A stretch of 62,042 nt of DNA from Enhydrobacter aerosaccus (GCA_903915535.1 CAIWTJ010000215.1:1-62042), one strand, 5' to 3'. Shown: positions 26,392 through 37,200, counted from the first letter of the stretch. The notes: a model not told the origin generated them from the sequence alone. Made by a program: numbers and translations.

Positions 26392-27413
26392 TGGCGATAC
26401 CCGTAGGTCTTGTTCCAGTCATCGAGCCACTTGTCGCGCAGCGACTCGAACTGCTTGAACTCCGGCACCCAGACCTTGATCACCTTCGGGTCCCAGCCCT
26501 TGGGCAGTGACGGCGGCTCCTTCATCGAGCTGATGTTGCCGAGCTTCTCGATCTGGAAGGCCTGGCCTTCCTTCGACAGGCGCCAGTTCATGAACAGCTT
26601 GGCCGCGTTCGGGCTCTTCGACGTCTTGGGAATGCCGTCGGCATAGGGCACGATCGGCACGCCTTCGGGTGCGAAGATCGCTTCGGCCGGCGCTCCCTCG
26701 ACGATCTTGGTGTAGATGATGTTGTAGAGCAGCGGCGCGATCGAGATTTCGCCGCGCACCAGAGAGTCGGAGGTCGGCGCGCCCGAGGGGTAGAGCGTGA
26801 CGCCGAGCGCGGCCTGCTTTTTCCAGTAGTCCTCGCCCAGCACCTGGCGCTCGAACATGACGCGGGTCCAGGTCGTGCCTCCCGAGGGGCCGACCACCTG
26901 GCCGATCTGCTTGCCCTTGTATTCGTCCTTGGTGAGATCCATCCAGGTCTTGGGCGCGTTCTTCACCAGCTGCGTGTTGTAGGCGATGCACCAGCCCAGG
27001 GTGACGCCCGGCCAGAACTTGGGCGAGACGAGCGCATCGGGCCGGTAGTCGGCGGCATTCGGCGGCGTGTAGTCCTGGAACATGTCCTGCAGCTCAAGCA
27101 TCAGGCCGCGATCGGAATGGTTCACCACGTCGGCGGCGAGCTTGCCGGCGGCCGCTTCGGTCTTGATGCGGGTGATCAGCTGACCGCCCGGAGCGCGCAC
27201 CATCGCGATCTTGATCTTGGGGAAACGCTTGTTGAAGGCCTTGATGACCTCCTGCTCGGTCTCGGCGAAGTTCGCGGTGTAGTAGGTGAGCGCGCCTTCC
27301 TTCTCGGCGGCATCGACCAGATCCTTGGGGCCGAATTCGCTCTGTGCCGAGGCCGGAAGGGCCCAGCTTGCGGCCGCGCCGGCAATGCCGGTCATCATGG
27401 TTCTGCGCTTCAT
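26388..27413 (-). CDS. ABC transporter substrate-binding protein, Fe3+-type (FbpA-like)
   Basis: A 341-residue protein with a signal peptide ending about PASAQ and an ideal GGAGGA before the ATG. The mature domain shows AAEKEGALTYYTANF, GGQLITRIKTEAAAGKLAADVV and ALVSPKFWPGVTLGWCIAYNTQLV, the pattern of family 1/FbpA-like solute-binding proteins. The paired tyrosines of genuine FbpA ferric sites are not evident, so iron is not assured. It sits between the fused permease and the ATPase of the same operon. Confidence 0.9.
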   Translation of the reverse strand: MKRRTMMTGIAGAAASWALPASAQSEFGPKDLVDAAEKEGALTYYTANFAETEQEVIKAFNKRFPKIKIAMVRAPGGQLITRIKTEAAAGKLAADVVNHSDRGLMLELQDMFQDYTPPNAADYRPDALVSPKFWPGVTLGWCIAYNTQLVKNAPKTWMDLTKDEYKGKQIGQVVGPSGGTTWTRVMFERQVLGEDYWKKQAALGVTLYPSGAPTSDSLVRGEISIAPLLYNIIYTKIVEGAPAEAIFAPEGVPIVPYADGIPKTSKSPNAAKLFMNWRLSKEGQAFQIEKLGNISSMKEPPSLPKGWDPKVIKVWVPEFKQFESLRDKWLDDWNKTYGYRQ

Positions 27414-27440
27414 GGTTTCCTCCTGTTTGTCGTTGGTGCG

Positions 27441-29204
27441 TCAGCCCGTGCGTGCGGCGCTCTGCGCGGCGCCGCGGGAAAGCCAGCTGGTGATGCCGAG
27501 CAGCACGCCCAGAATGACGGTCTGCACGAGGCTGAAGGCGGCAGTCTTGCCGGTGTTGCCGCCCTCGTAATAGTCGAGCAGCAGCACCGCCATCACGGTG
27601 CTGTCACTGGTATAGAGGAAGAGAGACGAGCCAAGCTCGCGCACCGCCAGCACGAACAGCAACGTCATCGACGCCACGACGCCCGGGCGGGCGAGCGGCA
27701 GGACGATGGTGAAGATCGTGCTCAACATGCCGCGGCCGCTGATCCAGGCCGCCTCCTCAAGTTCCTTGTGGATCTGCAGGAACGAGGTCGAGAGCGCCTT
27801 GACCGTGTCGGGCATGAAGCGCGCGACGAAGGCCAGCGCAAGGATCCAGATCGTGCCGTAGAGACCGCCGGGCAGGCCGATCCAGGCCCAGAGATAGGCG
27901 ACGCCGATCACGAGGCCCGGAATGGCGACCGGGATCGTGGCCAGCAGGTCGATCGACTTGCGGCCCTTCACGTTGGTGCGGTTCACCGTGTAGCCGATCG
28001 CGAAGGCCAGCGCGCCGCCCAGCACGGCGGTGATGACGCCGACCTTCAGCGTGTTCCAGATCGACAGCATGGTCAGCGGATTGTCGAACACCGCGTTGAA
28101 GTGCCAGAGGCCATAGGCCTTGCTGTCGAAGATCGCGTCGAAATCCTTGAAGAACAGGAAGCGGCGAAACGAGGCGATCAAGAGCGCGAGCGTCGGCAGC
28201 ACCACGACGACGAAGAGATAGATCAGCGCCAGGCCGAAGGTGAACCAGCGCCACGGACCGAGATTGAGACTGCGTGGCCGGAATGCCTTGCCTGCCACGG
28301 TGGCGAAGCTCTTGCCGACGAGCACGCGCTGCTGCGCCCAGACCAGGATCGCCGTCACGATCATCAGCAGGATCGCGACTGCGGCTGCGGTGTTGTAGAG
28401 CGGCGGGCTCCAGGCCGTGAGCTTGAAGATGTAGGTCGTGAGCACGCTGATGTTTGCGGGTGCGCCCAGCGCCGCCGGCACGCCGTAGATGCCGAGCATG
28501 ACGACGAAGGACAGCAGCGTGCCCGCCAGGATCGCCGGCGCGATCAGCGGGAAGGTCACGGTGAACAGGGTCGTGAAGGCCGAGGCGCCAGCGACTTCGG
28601 AGGCCTCCTCGAGGCTGGGATCCATGTTGCGCAGCGCCGAGGACGTGAACATGTAGACGTAGGGCGCGTAGTAGATTCCGAACACGACGATCAGGCCCGA
28701 CATCGAATAGAAGTCGAAGCGGAAGTCGATGTTCATCCACTTCAGTACGATGTTCAGCAGGCCGGTCTTGGGCGAGCCCAGGATGCCCCAGGCGACACCG
28801 GCCACGAGCGGCGGTACGAACAGCGGGATCATGCTGGCGCCCGCGATGAAGCGGCGGAACGGCGTGTTGGTGCGCACGACGATCCACGAGAAGAAGAGCC
28901 CGATCAGGACGGCGAGCACCGTGCCACCCCCACATGCGACCAGGGCATTGAAGAAGGCGAGGTGGACGTTCTCGTTCTTCAGCACTTCCTTGAAGTGGGT
29001 CAGGGCTGGGCGGAAGGTGCCGAAGCCGTCGACGACCGGGTTGGAATCGCTGAGCGCGCCGAACACCAGCATCGACAGCGGATAAAGCACCAGGAACGTG
29101 AGCAGGATCAGCAGCCCGCCGACCCAAAGGGGCGCAATCAGCCGCCGCGCCGAAGGGGCGCGGCCTGTGGACGTGATCAATCCGGCAGCAGTGGTCGCCG
29201 TCAA
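27441..29204 (-). CDS. ABC transporter permease, two fused membrane domains (FbpB-like)
   Basis: About 587 residues if started at TTG 29204, which has GGGAGG ten bases upstream; a GTG at 29252 would add 16 residues but would lie across a hairpin. Twelve hydrophobic segments and two EAA loops (SLEEASEVAGASAFTTLFTVTFPL at about 190 and ELEEAAWISGRGMLSTIFTIVLPL at about 480) show that two permease domains are fused, as in FbpB. First gene of the importer operon, divergent from the deacetylase at 29301. Confidence 0.9.
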   Translation of the reverse strand: MTATTAAGLITSTGRAPSARRLIAPLWVGGLLILLTFLVLYPLSMLVFGALSDSNPVVDGFGTFRPALTHFKEVLKNENVHLAFFNALVACGGGTVLAVLIGLFFSWIVVRTNTPFRRFIAGASMIPLFVPPLVAGVAWGILGSPKTGLLNIVLKWMNIDFRFDFYSMSGLIVVFGIYYAPYVYMFTSSALRNMDPSLEEASEVAGASAFTTLFTVTFPLIAPAILAGTLLSFVVMLGIYGVPAALGAPANISVLTTYIFKLTAWSPPLYNTAAAVAILLMIVTAILVWAQQRVLVGKSFATVAGKAFRPRSLNLGPWRWFTFGLALIYLFVVVVLPTLALLIASFRRFLFFKDFDAIFDSKAYGLWHFNAVFDNPLTMLSIWNTLKVGVITAVLGGALAFAIGYTVNRTNVKGRKSIDLLATIPVAIPGLVIGVAYLWAWIGLPGGLYGTIWILALAFVARFMPDTVKALSTSFLQIHKELEEAAWISGRGMLSTIFTIVLPLARPGVVASMTLLFVLAVRELGSSLFLYTSDSTVMAVLLLDYYEGGNTGKTAAFSLVQTVILGVLLGITSWLSRGAAQSAARTG

Positions 29205-29214
29205 AACGCTTCTT

Positions 29215-29245
29215 CCTCCCAAGAGCCGCGGCTGGTTCCGCGGCT
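29215..29245 (-). promoter_or_regulatory. Leader hairpin next to the Shine-Dalgarno of the fused permease
   Basis: AGCCGCGG and CCGCGGCT (29224-29231 and 29238-29245) form an eight-pair perfect stem with loop CTGGTT. On the minus strand it ends three bases before the GGGAGG ribosome site (29220-29215). A stem so close to the site could affect translation of the operon. It might also end rightward or leftward read-through. Confidence 0.4.
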
Positions 29246-29300
29246 TCTTCACCTTGTCTGCAACCTAGCCTATCGACCTTCGGGACGCTACGTTTTGGTG

Positions 29301-30191
29301 ATGAAGCTCCGAAGTCACGATCGCTACGCGTACAGCCCGCTGCGGGGGCGCCCGAATTACACCTGGCCCGATGGGAAACGTCTGGCGGTCTATTTCGCCC
29401 TGAACCTCGAGCACTTTGCCTATGGCGAAGGGCTCGGCGCCGAGCTTGCGCCGGGCGGGCCGCAGCCCGACATCCTGAACTTCGCCTGGCGCGACTACGG
29501 CAACCGGGTCGGCGCCTGGTACATGCTCGACGCCTTCGATGCGCTGAACCTGCCGATGGCGGCGCTGGTGAACAGCGCGATGTACGACTATGCGCCGCAG
29601 CTGGTCGCGGCGTGCCGGGCGCGCGGAGACGAGATCGTGGGGCATGGCCGGACCAACACCGAGCGGCAGGGCGTCCTGAGCGAATCCGACGAGCGTGCGT
29701 TGATCGCGCAGGCGACGGAGCGGCTCGTCAAGGAAGAGGGCCGTCCGCCCGAGGGCTGGCTCGGTCCGTGGATATCGCACAGCCATGTCACGCCCGATCT
29801 TCTGGCGGAGCAGGGCTATCGCTACCTGCTCGACTGGTGCATGGACGACCAGCCTGTCTGGTTCCAGTGCCGCGGCGGAAAGAAGATCATGGCGGTGCCG
29901 TACCCCCAGGAGATCAACGACATTCCCGCGATCGCCGCGCGCAAGGAGAACGCCTCCGACTTCGCCGACATGATCGTCGATCAGTTCGACGAAATGCGCG
30001 AGCTGTCGGCCGAGCGCCCTCTGGTCATGGGCGTGGCGCTGCACGCCTACATCGTGGGTCAGCCGCACCGCCTGCGGCATCTCAAGCGCGCTCTGAATCA
30101 CATCGCCCAGCATCGCGACGCCATCTGGCTCACCACGCCGGGTGCGATTGCCCGTCATTGCGCCGGCCTGCCGGCCGGCACCGTTCCCTGA
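29301..30191 (+). CDS. Polysaccharide deacetylase family protein, PuuE-like
   Basis: A 296-residue protein starting MKLRSHDRYAYSPLRGRPNYTWPDGKRLAV (residues 1-30), the N-terminal form typical of PuuE-type allantoinase relatives. The NodB fold shows EIVGHGRTN (metal histidine region, about 113-121), GWLGPWISHSHVTPDLLAEQGYRYLLDW and VALHAYIVGQP. The first metal motif reads LNLEHF rather than a canonical Asp-Asp, a PuuE-like feature. It probably hydrolyses a cyclic amide or N-acyl group and is read together with the M81 peptidase gene nine bases on. Confidence 0.82.
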   Translation: MKLRSHDRYAYSPLRGRPNYTWPDGKRLAVYFALNLEHFAYGEGLGAELAPGGPQPDILNFAWRDYGNRVGAWYMLDAFDALNLPMAALVNSAMYDYAPQLVAACRARGDEIVGHGRTNTERQGVLSESDERALIAQATERLVKEEGRPPEGWLGPWISHSHVTPDLLAEQGYRYLLDWCMDDQPVWFQCRGGKKIMAVPYPQEINDIPAIAARKENASDFADMIVDQFDEMRELSAERPLVMGVALHAYIVGQPHRLRHLKRALNHIAQHRDAIWLTTPGAIARHCAGLPAGTVP

Positions 30192-30199
30192 GGATTCCC

Positions 30200-31672
30200 A
30201 TGCGTCTGTTCACCGCCACGCTCGCCACCGAGACCAACACCTTCTCGCCGCTGCCGACCAGCCTGCAGAACTACAAGGAGTCGGTCTTCTTCCGGCCGGG
30301 CGAGCATCCGACCGATGCGCCGCGCATGTGCACCGCGCCGCTGATGGTCGGCCGCGCGCGTGCCAAGAAGGAAGGATTCGAGTTGATCGAAGGAAGCTGC
30401 TTTGCTGCCAGCCCCGCGGGCACGACCAACCGCGCCGACTACGAGCTGATGCGCGACGAGATCCTGGGCCAGCTCAAGGCGGCTATGCCGGTCGATGGCC
30501 TGCTGCTGGGCCTGCACGGCGCGATGGTGGCGCATGGCTATGACGACGTCGAAGGCGATATCATCGAGCGCTGCCGCGCGATCGTGGGCCCGAAGTGCGT
30601 GATCGGCGTCGAGCTCGACCCGCATTGCCATCTCACGATGAAGCGCGTGTCCTTGTCCGACATCATCGTGCTCTACAAGGAGTTCCCGCACACCGACGTG
30701 GTCGAGCGTGCCGACGACGTGCTGACCCTGGTGCTCGCCACCTTGCGCGGCAAGATCAAGCCCGTGATGTCGGTCTACGACTGCCGCCAGATCCAGAGCT
30801 ATCCCACGACGATCCAGCCGATGCGCGGCCTGGTCGACCGCATCATGGCGATGGAAGGCAAGGACGGCATCCTCTCCGTCTCGATCGCGCACTGCTTCCC
30901 GTACGGCGACGTGGCGGAGATCGGCACGCGTGTGCTGGTGATCGCCGACGGCGACAAGAAGAAGGCCGACGCGCTCGCGACCACGCTGGGCGAGGAGCTG
31001 GTCAGCTTGCGCGGCAAGACGCGGCCGCAGTATTTCGACGTGAAGAGCGGCATCGCCGAGGGCGTGGCGTTCAACGACCTGCCGGTGGTGATTGCCGATC
31101 CGGCCGACAACGCCGGTGGCGGCGCGCCCACGGACAATACCGACATCCTGCACCACATGATCGAGCGCAAGGTCGAGGAGGCCTGCCTCGGCCCCATCTG
31201 GGACCCGATCGCGGTGCGCATCTGCTTCGACGCAGGGCTCGGCGCGAGGATCAACCTGCGCTTTGGCGGCAAGATCGCCGTGACCTCGGGACCGCCGGTC
31301 GACGCCGAAGTCGAAATCATCGGGCTGAAGCGCGACGCCTGGCAAAGCTTCGGGCCAACGCAGGTGCCGGTCGGCAACACCGCGGCGATTCGGCTGGGTG
31401 GGATCGACGTGGTGCTGATCGACAATCGCACGCAGGCGCTCGGCCTTGAGCTCTTCACCAATGTCGGCATCGATCCCACGCAGAAGAAGATCGTGGTGGT
31501 GAAGTCGACCAACCATTTCATGGCGGCGTTCGGTCCGATCGCCAAGAAGGTGATCTATGTCGATTCCAACGGACCGCTGAAGCGCGACCCGGCCAAGATT
31601 GCCTACACCAAGATCGAGCGGCCGATCTGGCCGATCGATGCCGACGCGAAGCCTCGTGGGCTTATTTTCTAG
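30200..31672 (+). CDS. M81 family metallopeptidase (MlrC-like)
   Basis: A 490-residue protein starting MRLFTATLATETNTFSP, the hallmark start of the microcystinase C/MlrC group. Further marks are LLLGLHGAMVAHGYDDVEGDII (about 94-115), GVELDPHCHLT with likely metal histidines, YKEFPHTDVVERA, VIADPADNAGGGAPTDNTDIL and VVKSTNHFMAAFGPIAKK. MlrC cleaves short linear peptides, but relatives linked to dipeptide importers have unknown substrates. It precedes a complete dipeptide-type ABC operon by 54 bases, which suggests that it processes the imported compound. Confidence 0.92.
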   Translation: MRLFTATLATETNTFSPLPTSLQNYKESVFFRPGEHPTDAPRMCTAPLMVGRARAKKEGFELIEGSCFAASPAGTTNRADYELMRDEILGQLKAAMPVDGLLLGLHGAMVAHGYDDVEGDIIERCRAIVGPKCVIGVELDPHCHLTMKRVSLSDIIVLYKEFPHTDVVERADDVLTLVLATLRGKIKPVMSVYDCRQIQSYPTTIQPMRGLVDRIMAMEGKDGILSVSIAHCFPYGDVAEIGTRVLVIADGDKKKADALATTLGEELVSLRGKTRPQYFDVKSGIAEGVAFNDLPVVIADPADNAGGGAPTDNTDILHHMIERKVEEACLGPIWDPIAVRICFDAGLGARINLRFGGKIAVTSGPPVDAEVEIIGLKRDAWQSFGPTQVPVGNTAAIRLGGIDVVLIDNRTQALGLELFTNVGIDPTQKKIVVVKSTNHFMAAFGPIAKKVIYVDSNGPLKRDPAKIAYTKIERPIWPIDADAKPRGLIF

Positions 31673-31726
31673 CGTGTCCCGCAGTCGTCGCATACGCTGT
31701 GCGCTGGTCTTGCTTAAGGGGAAAGC

Positions 31727-33298
31727 ATGAAACTCCGAATTCTCGCGGGCTTGCTCGCGCTCGTATTGCCGCTGCACGCCATGGCGCAGGAAAAGGTGCT
31801 GCGCGCCGTCATGCATGCGGATGTGCGGGTCATCGATCCGATCTGGACCACCCAGACCATCGCCGGCATCCATGGCGCCCTGGTCTACGACACGCTGTTC
31901 GGCAACGACGCCGACCAGAAGCCGCAGATGCAGATGGTGGGCAAGTACGAAGTCAGCGCCGACCGCCTGAACTACAGCTTCACGCTGCGGGACGGTCTCA
32001 AGTTCCATGACGGCACGCCCGTCACGACCAAGGATGTCATCGCCTCGCTGAAGCGCTGGGGCGCCAAGGACGGCGTCGGCCAGCGCCTGATGGGATACGT
32101 CACCGACATGAAGGCGGTCGACGACAAGACCTTCACCATGACGCTCAAGGAACCCTACGGCATGGTGCTCGAGTCGCTGGGCAAGAGCGGTACCTCGATC
32201 GCGGCGATCATGCGCGAGAAGGATGCGCTCACCGATCCGCAGCAGCAGGTGAAGGAGTCGGTCGGCTCGGGGCCGTTCGTCTTCGCCAAGGACCAGTGGG
32301 TGCCGGGCAGCAAGGCGATCTACCTCAAGAACAAGGACTACATCCCGCGCACCGAGGCGCCCTCGGGCTTCGCCGGTGCGAAGATCCCGGGTGTCGACCG
32401 TATCGAGCTGATCTGGATGGCCGATCCGCAGACCGCGATGCAGGCGCTGATCAACGGCGAAATCGACTTCTGGGAGAATCCCAACAACGACTTCCTGCCG
32501 ATCCTCGAGAAGGCCAAGGGTGTGAAGCTGTTGAAGACCGGCAAGCTCGACAGTACCCAGGGCATGATCCGGCTCAACCATCTCGTGCCGCCGTTCGACA
32601 ACATCAAGATGCGCCAGGCGATGTACCTCCTGATCAACCAGGAGGACTATCTGCGCGCGATCGTGGGCGATCCGAAGTACTACAAGGTCTGTCCCGGCCT
32701 GCTGACCTGCGGCGGCGCCTACGAGAACGACGGCGGCACGCAGTGGATGAAGGAGTACAATCCCAAGAAGGCCCTGCAGCTCATGAAGGACGCGGGCTAC
32801 AAGGGCGAGCCGATCACCGTGCTGGCGGCCACCGACCACAACACCATCACGCCCGCCACGCAGGTCTTGATCGAGGCGATGCGCCAGGCCGGACTCAATG
32901 TCGACGTGCAGTCGATGGACTGGGGCTCGGTCGTGTCGCGGCGCGCCAAGCGCGAGCCGCCGGCGCAGGGCGGCTGGAACATCTTCGTGACGACGTCGGG
33001 CGGTGTCGGCTCGGCCAATCCCGTGCTGCACACCTGGATCGGGGCCGCCTGCGAGAAAGGCCTGTTCGGATGGCCCTGCGATCCGGAGATCGAGAAGCTG
33101 CGCAATGCCTTCGGCATGGCGTCCGACGAGGGTGAACGCAAGAAGATCTCGAAGGAGCTGCAGAGCAGGGCGATGGACGACGTGGTCTTCCTGCCGTTCG
33201 GCCAATGGGACACGCCGCTCGCCTATCGTGGCGACCGCATCGACGGCATCGTGCCCAATACCGGCCTGACCGTGCTGTGGGGCATCACGAAGAAATGA
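31727..33298 (+). CDS. ABC transporter substrate-binding protein, peptide/nickel type (family 5)
   Basis: A 523-residue protein with a clear signal peptide ending PLHAMAQ and AGGGGAAAG before the ATG. SBP_bac_5 features include RAVMHADVRVIDPIWTTQTI, YSFTLRDGLKFHDGTPVTTKDVIASLKRW (about 84-112), and MRQAMYLLINQEDYLRAIVG. It should bind a peptide-like ligand in the periplasm. It starts the dpp-like operon whose permeases follow after a palindromic repeat. Confidence 0.93.
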   Translation: MKLRILAGLLALVLPLHAMAQEKVLRAVMHADVRVIDPIWTTQTIAGIHGALVYDTLFGNDADQKPQMQMVGKYEVSADRLNYSFTLRDGLKFHDGTPVTTKDVIASLKRWGAKDGVGQRLMGYVTDMKAVDDKTFTMTLKEPYGMVLESLGKSGTSIAAIMREKDALTDPQQQVKESVGSGPFVFAKDQWVPGSKAIYLKNKDYIPRTEAPSGFAGAKIPGVDRIELIWMADPQTAMQALINGEIDFWENPNNDFLPILEKAKGVKLLKTGKLDSTQGMIRLNHLVPPFDNIKMRQAMYLLINQEDYLRAIVGDPKYYKVCPGLLTCGGAYENDGGTQWMKEYNPKKALQLMKDAGYKGEPITVLAATDHNTITPATQVLIEAMRQAGLNVDVQSMDWGSVVSRRAKREPPAQGGWNIFVTTSGGVGSANPVLHTWIGAACEKGLFGWPCDPEIEKLRNAFGMASDEGERKKISKELQSRAMDDVVFLPFGQWDTPLAYRGDRIDGIVPNTGLTVLWGITKK

Positions 33299-33302
33299 CT
33301 CT

Positions 33303-33411
33303 CCGTCATCCCGACCGGAGCCGAGCAAAGCGAGGCGTAGCGGAGGGATCTCTCTTGTGATCGCAAGAAGAGAGGCCCTTCGGCTCCGCTGCGCTTCGCT
33401 CAGGGTGACGG
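33303..33411. repeat. Palindromic repeat, relative of the GIY-YIG element ends
   Basis: The left arm begins CCGTCATCCCGA and runs to GGAGGGATCTCTCTT; the right arm is its imperfect inverted copy, ending CAGGGTGACGG at 33411. Outer and inner ends match the terminal repeats at 43.0-43.4 kb (CGTCATCCCGAGCGGAGC and GAGGGA), but no gene lies inside. It fills the gap between the binding protein and the first permease of the operon. Confidence 0.8.
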
Positions 33412-33421
33412 CGTTGCCGCC

Positions 33422-34363
33422 ATGACTGCCTACATCGCCCGCCGCGTCTTCGCCGTCCTGCCGGTCATGGCAGTGGTGGCGTTGTTCGTCTTCTTCCTGT
33501 TGCGCTTCGCGCCGGGCGATCCGGCCGCGATCATCGCGGGCGACGACGCCACCAGCGAGGCGATCGCCGCCGTGCGGGCAAAGCTCGGCCTCGATCGGCC
33601 TATGGCCGAGCAGTTCGGGCTGTGGCTCTGGGGCCTGCTGCACGGCGACATGGGCGTGTCGATCTTCTCCAACCTGCCGGTGACGCGGCTGATCGCGCAG
33701 CGGCTCGAGCCGACGGCGGCGCTCACCCTTGCTACCCTGTTCGTATCGGTGGCGATGGCCGTGCCGATCGGCGTCGTAGCGGCCTGGAAGGCCCGCAAGC
33801 TGGTCGACCGGCTGGTCATGGGCTTCGCCGTTCTGGGCTTCGCGGTGCCGGGCTTCGTGCTGGCCTACGTGCTGATCTACTTCTTTGCCGTACAGTGGCA
33901 GATGCTGCCGGTGCAGGGCTATCGGCCGGTGGGCGAAGGTCTCTGGCCTTTCGTCGAGGGTCTGATCCTGCCCTCGGTCGCGCTCGGCATCACCTACATG
34001 GCGCTGATCGCCCGCATCACGCGCGCGTCGATGCTCGAAGTCCTGCAGCAGGATTACATCCGCACCGCCAACGCCAAGGGGCTGGCGACCGACCGCGTGC
34101 TGTTACTGCATGCGCTGAAGAACGCTGCGGTGCCGATCGTCACCGTGATCGGCATCGGCATCGCGCTCTTGATCTCGGGCGTGGTGATCACCGAAACCGT
34201 GTTCAACATTCCGGGCCTGGGCAGGCTGACGGTCGACGCCGTGCTGAAGCGCGACTACCCGATCGTGCAGGGGCTCATCCTGGTTTTCGCGGCGGCCAAA
34301 GTGTTCCTCAACCTGCTGATCGATATTTCCTACGCCTTCCTCGATCCCCGGATTCGGTACTGA
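33422..34363 (+). CDS. ABC transporter permease, DppB type
   Basis: A 313-residue membrane protein with the DppB N-terminus (ARRVFAVLPVMAVVALFVFFLLRFAPGDPA, about residues 5-34), six helices, and the EAA-like loop SMLEVLQQDYIRTANAKGLATDRVLLLHALKNA (about 200-232), which contacts the ATPases. It follows the family 5 binding protein after a repeat and precedes the DppC-type permease by one base. Imports peptides or related compounds; ligand not known. Confidence 0.94.
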   Translation: MTAYIARRVFAVLPVMAVVALFVFFLLRFAPGDPAAIIAGDDATSEAIAAVRAKLGLDRPMAEQFGLWLWGLLHGDMGVSIFSNLPVTRLIAQRLEPTAALTLATLFVSVAMAVPIGVVAAWKARKLVDRLVMGFAVLGFAVPGFVLAYVLIYFFAVQWQMLPVQGYRPVGEGLWPFVEGLILPSVALGITYMALIARITRASMLEVLQQDYIRTANAKGLATDRVLLLHALKNAAVPIVTVIGIGIALLISGVVITETVFNIPGLGRLTVDAVLKRDYPIVQGLILVFAAAKVFLNLLIDISYAFLDPRIRY

Positions 34364-34364
34364 C

Positions 34365-35230
34365 ATGGTAGCGGTCACCGACGATCTCCCCCTGCCGGCC
34401 CGGCGCTTCTCGCTGGGCACCGCGATCCGACGCAACCCGACGATCGCCATCGGGACCGTGCTGCTGCTGATCCTGGTCGCGATCGCCATTGTCGGCCCGT
34501 ACTTCGTCGGCAACCCGCTCAAGATCGCCCCGGTCAACCGCCTGCGCCCGCCGTCGGAGCGCTGGTGGTTCGGCACCGACCAGTTCGGCCGCGATGTCTT
34601 CGCGCGCACCATCTGGGGCTCGCAGGTCTCCCTGATCGTCGGACTCTCCGTTGCCGCCATATCGAGCACGCTCGGCCTCGCCATCGGCCTCGCCTGCGGA
34701 TATTTCCGCCGCATCGACGGGCTGGTCATGCGGATCATGGACGGCGTGATGGCGATCCCGTCGATCCTGCTCGCGATCGCGCTGATCACGCTCACGCGGC
34801 CGGGCCTTGGCATCGTGATCGTGGCCATCGTCATTCCCGAAGTGCCGCGCATCGTGCGCGTGGTGCGCGCCGTGGTACTGTCGATCCGCAGCCAGCCCTA
34901 TATCGAAAGCGCCATCGCGGGCGGCACGCGCAACACCAAGCTGCTGCTGCGCCATGTCCTGCCCAACACGCTGGCGCCGCTGATCGTTCAGTCGACCTAC
35001 GTCTGCGCCTCGGCGATGCTGATCGAGGCGGGCCTCTCGTTCCTGGGCGCGGGCGTCCCGCCCGAAATCCCGAGCTGGGGCAACATCATCGCTCAGGGCC
35101 GCACCTTCTTCCAGATCGCGCCCTGGACGATCCTGATCCCGGGTGCCTTCCTCGCCACGACCGTGCTCGCCGTGAACCTGCTGGGCGACGGCCTGCGCGA
35201 CCGGCTCGATCCGCGCCTGGCGAGGCGCCT

Positions 35231-35234
<4 letters not shown>
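34365..35234 (+). CDS. ABC transporter permease, DppC type
   Basis: A 289-residue permease. The N-terminal [25 protein letters not shown] helix, the [27 protein letters not shown] segment (about 66-92) and the loop [31 protein letters not shown] are standard for DppC/OppC. The stop overlaps the ATG of the DppD-type ATPase gene (ATGA), so synthesis is coupled. Confidence 0.94.
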
Positions 35235-36225
<991 letters not shown>

Positions 36226-36229
<4 letters not shown>

Positions 36230-37200
36230 CCGTGCCCGTGAGCGTTCTCGACGTCAGCGATCTCGTGAAGCATTTCCCGATCCACGGCGGGCTGCTGCAG
36301 CGGCAGACGGGCGCGGTGAGGGCGGTCGACGGCGTGAGCTTCTCCATTGCCAAGGGCGAGACGCTGGGGCTGGTGGGCGAGTCCGGCTGCGGCAAGTCGA
36401 CGATCGGCAAGACCGTGCTGAAGCTGATCGAGCCGACGTCGGGCAAGATCGTGCTGGGCGGCGAGGACATCACCGCGCTGAAGCCCGCCGCGATGTGGCC
36501 GCACCGCAAGCGCATCCAGACGATCTTCCAGGATCCGTACTCGTCGATGAATCCGCGCCTGCCCGCGGGCACGATCGTGGGCGAGCCGCTCGAGAATTTC
36601 GACATCGCCCGCGGCAAGGAACGCGACGAGCGGGTCGCGAAGCTGTTCGAGAGGGTAGGACTGCGGCCTGACGCCATGCGCAAGTACGCGCACGAATTCT
36701 CGGGCGGTCAGCGCCAGCGGCTGGGCATCGCCAAGGCGCTGTCGGTCAACCCCGACGTGATCGTGGCCGACGAGCCCGTCTCGGCGCTCGACGTCTCGGT
36801 GCAGGCGCAGGTGCTGAACCTCCTGATCGACCTGCAGGAGGAGCTGGGCCTGGCCTATCTCTTCATCAGCCACGATCTCGCGGTGATGCGCCACATCAGC
36901 CACCGCATCGCGGTGATGTATCTCGGCCGCATCGTCGAACTCACGGACAAGCGCACGCTGTTCTCGACGCCGCTCCATCCCTACACCGAGGCGCTCCTGG
37001 CGGCTGCGACCGCGCCCGATCCGCGACGCGCACGCCGCAAGAAGGCGATCGTGCAGGGCGACGTGCCCAGCCCGGCCAATCCGCCCTCCGGCTGCCACTT
37101 CCACACGCGCTGCCCCTACGCGACGGCCGAGTGCAAGGTCGTGTCGCCGCCGCTGCGCGAAGTATCGCCCGGCCATCACGTGGCCTGCCTGCTGCGCTAG
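36226..37200 (+). CDS. ABC transporter ATP-binding protein, DppF type
   Basis: A 324-residue ATPase beginning [18 protein letters not shown]. Walker [13 protein letters not shown] (about 54-65), Q-loop [13 protein letters not shown], signature [10 protein letters not shown], Walker [14 protein letters not shown]-loop ISHDLAVM and the C-terminal HPYTEALL plus [14 protein letters not shown] cluster all fit DppF. It closes the importer operon; beyond its stop the sequence becomes less GC-rich and holds inverted repeats. Confidence 0.94.

Noticed and set aside
26388-29204. Firm assignment as a ferric iron importer
   Set aside because: The architecture is FbpABC-like, but iron-binding tyrosine pairs and a Fur box were not evident.
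27117-29300. Long upstream extension of the deacetylase frame
   Set aside because: It is antisense to the permease gene; the conserved protein begins at the ATG at 29301.
30155-33643. A 1162-residue minus-strand open frame
   Set aside because: It lies opposite the M81 peptidase and the binding protein, which have strong family motifs; its composition is shadow-like.
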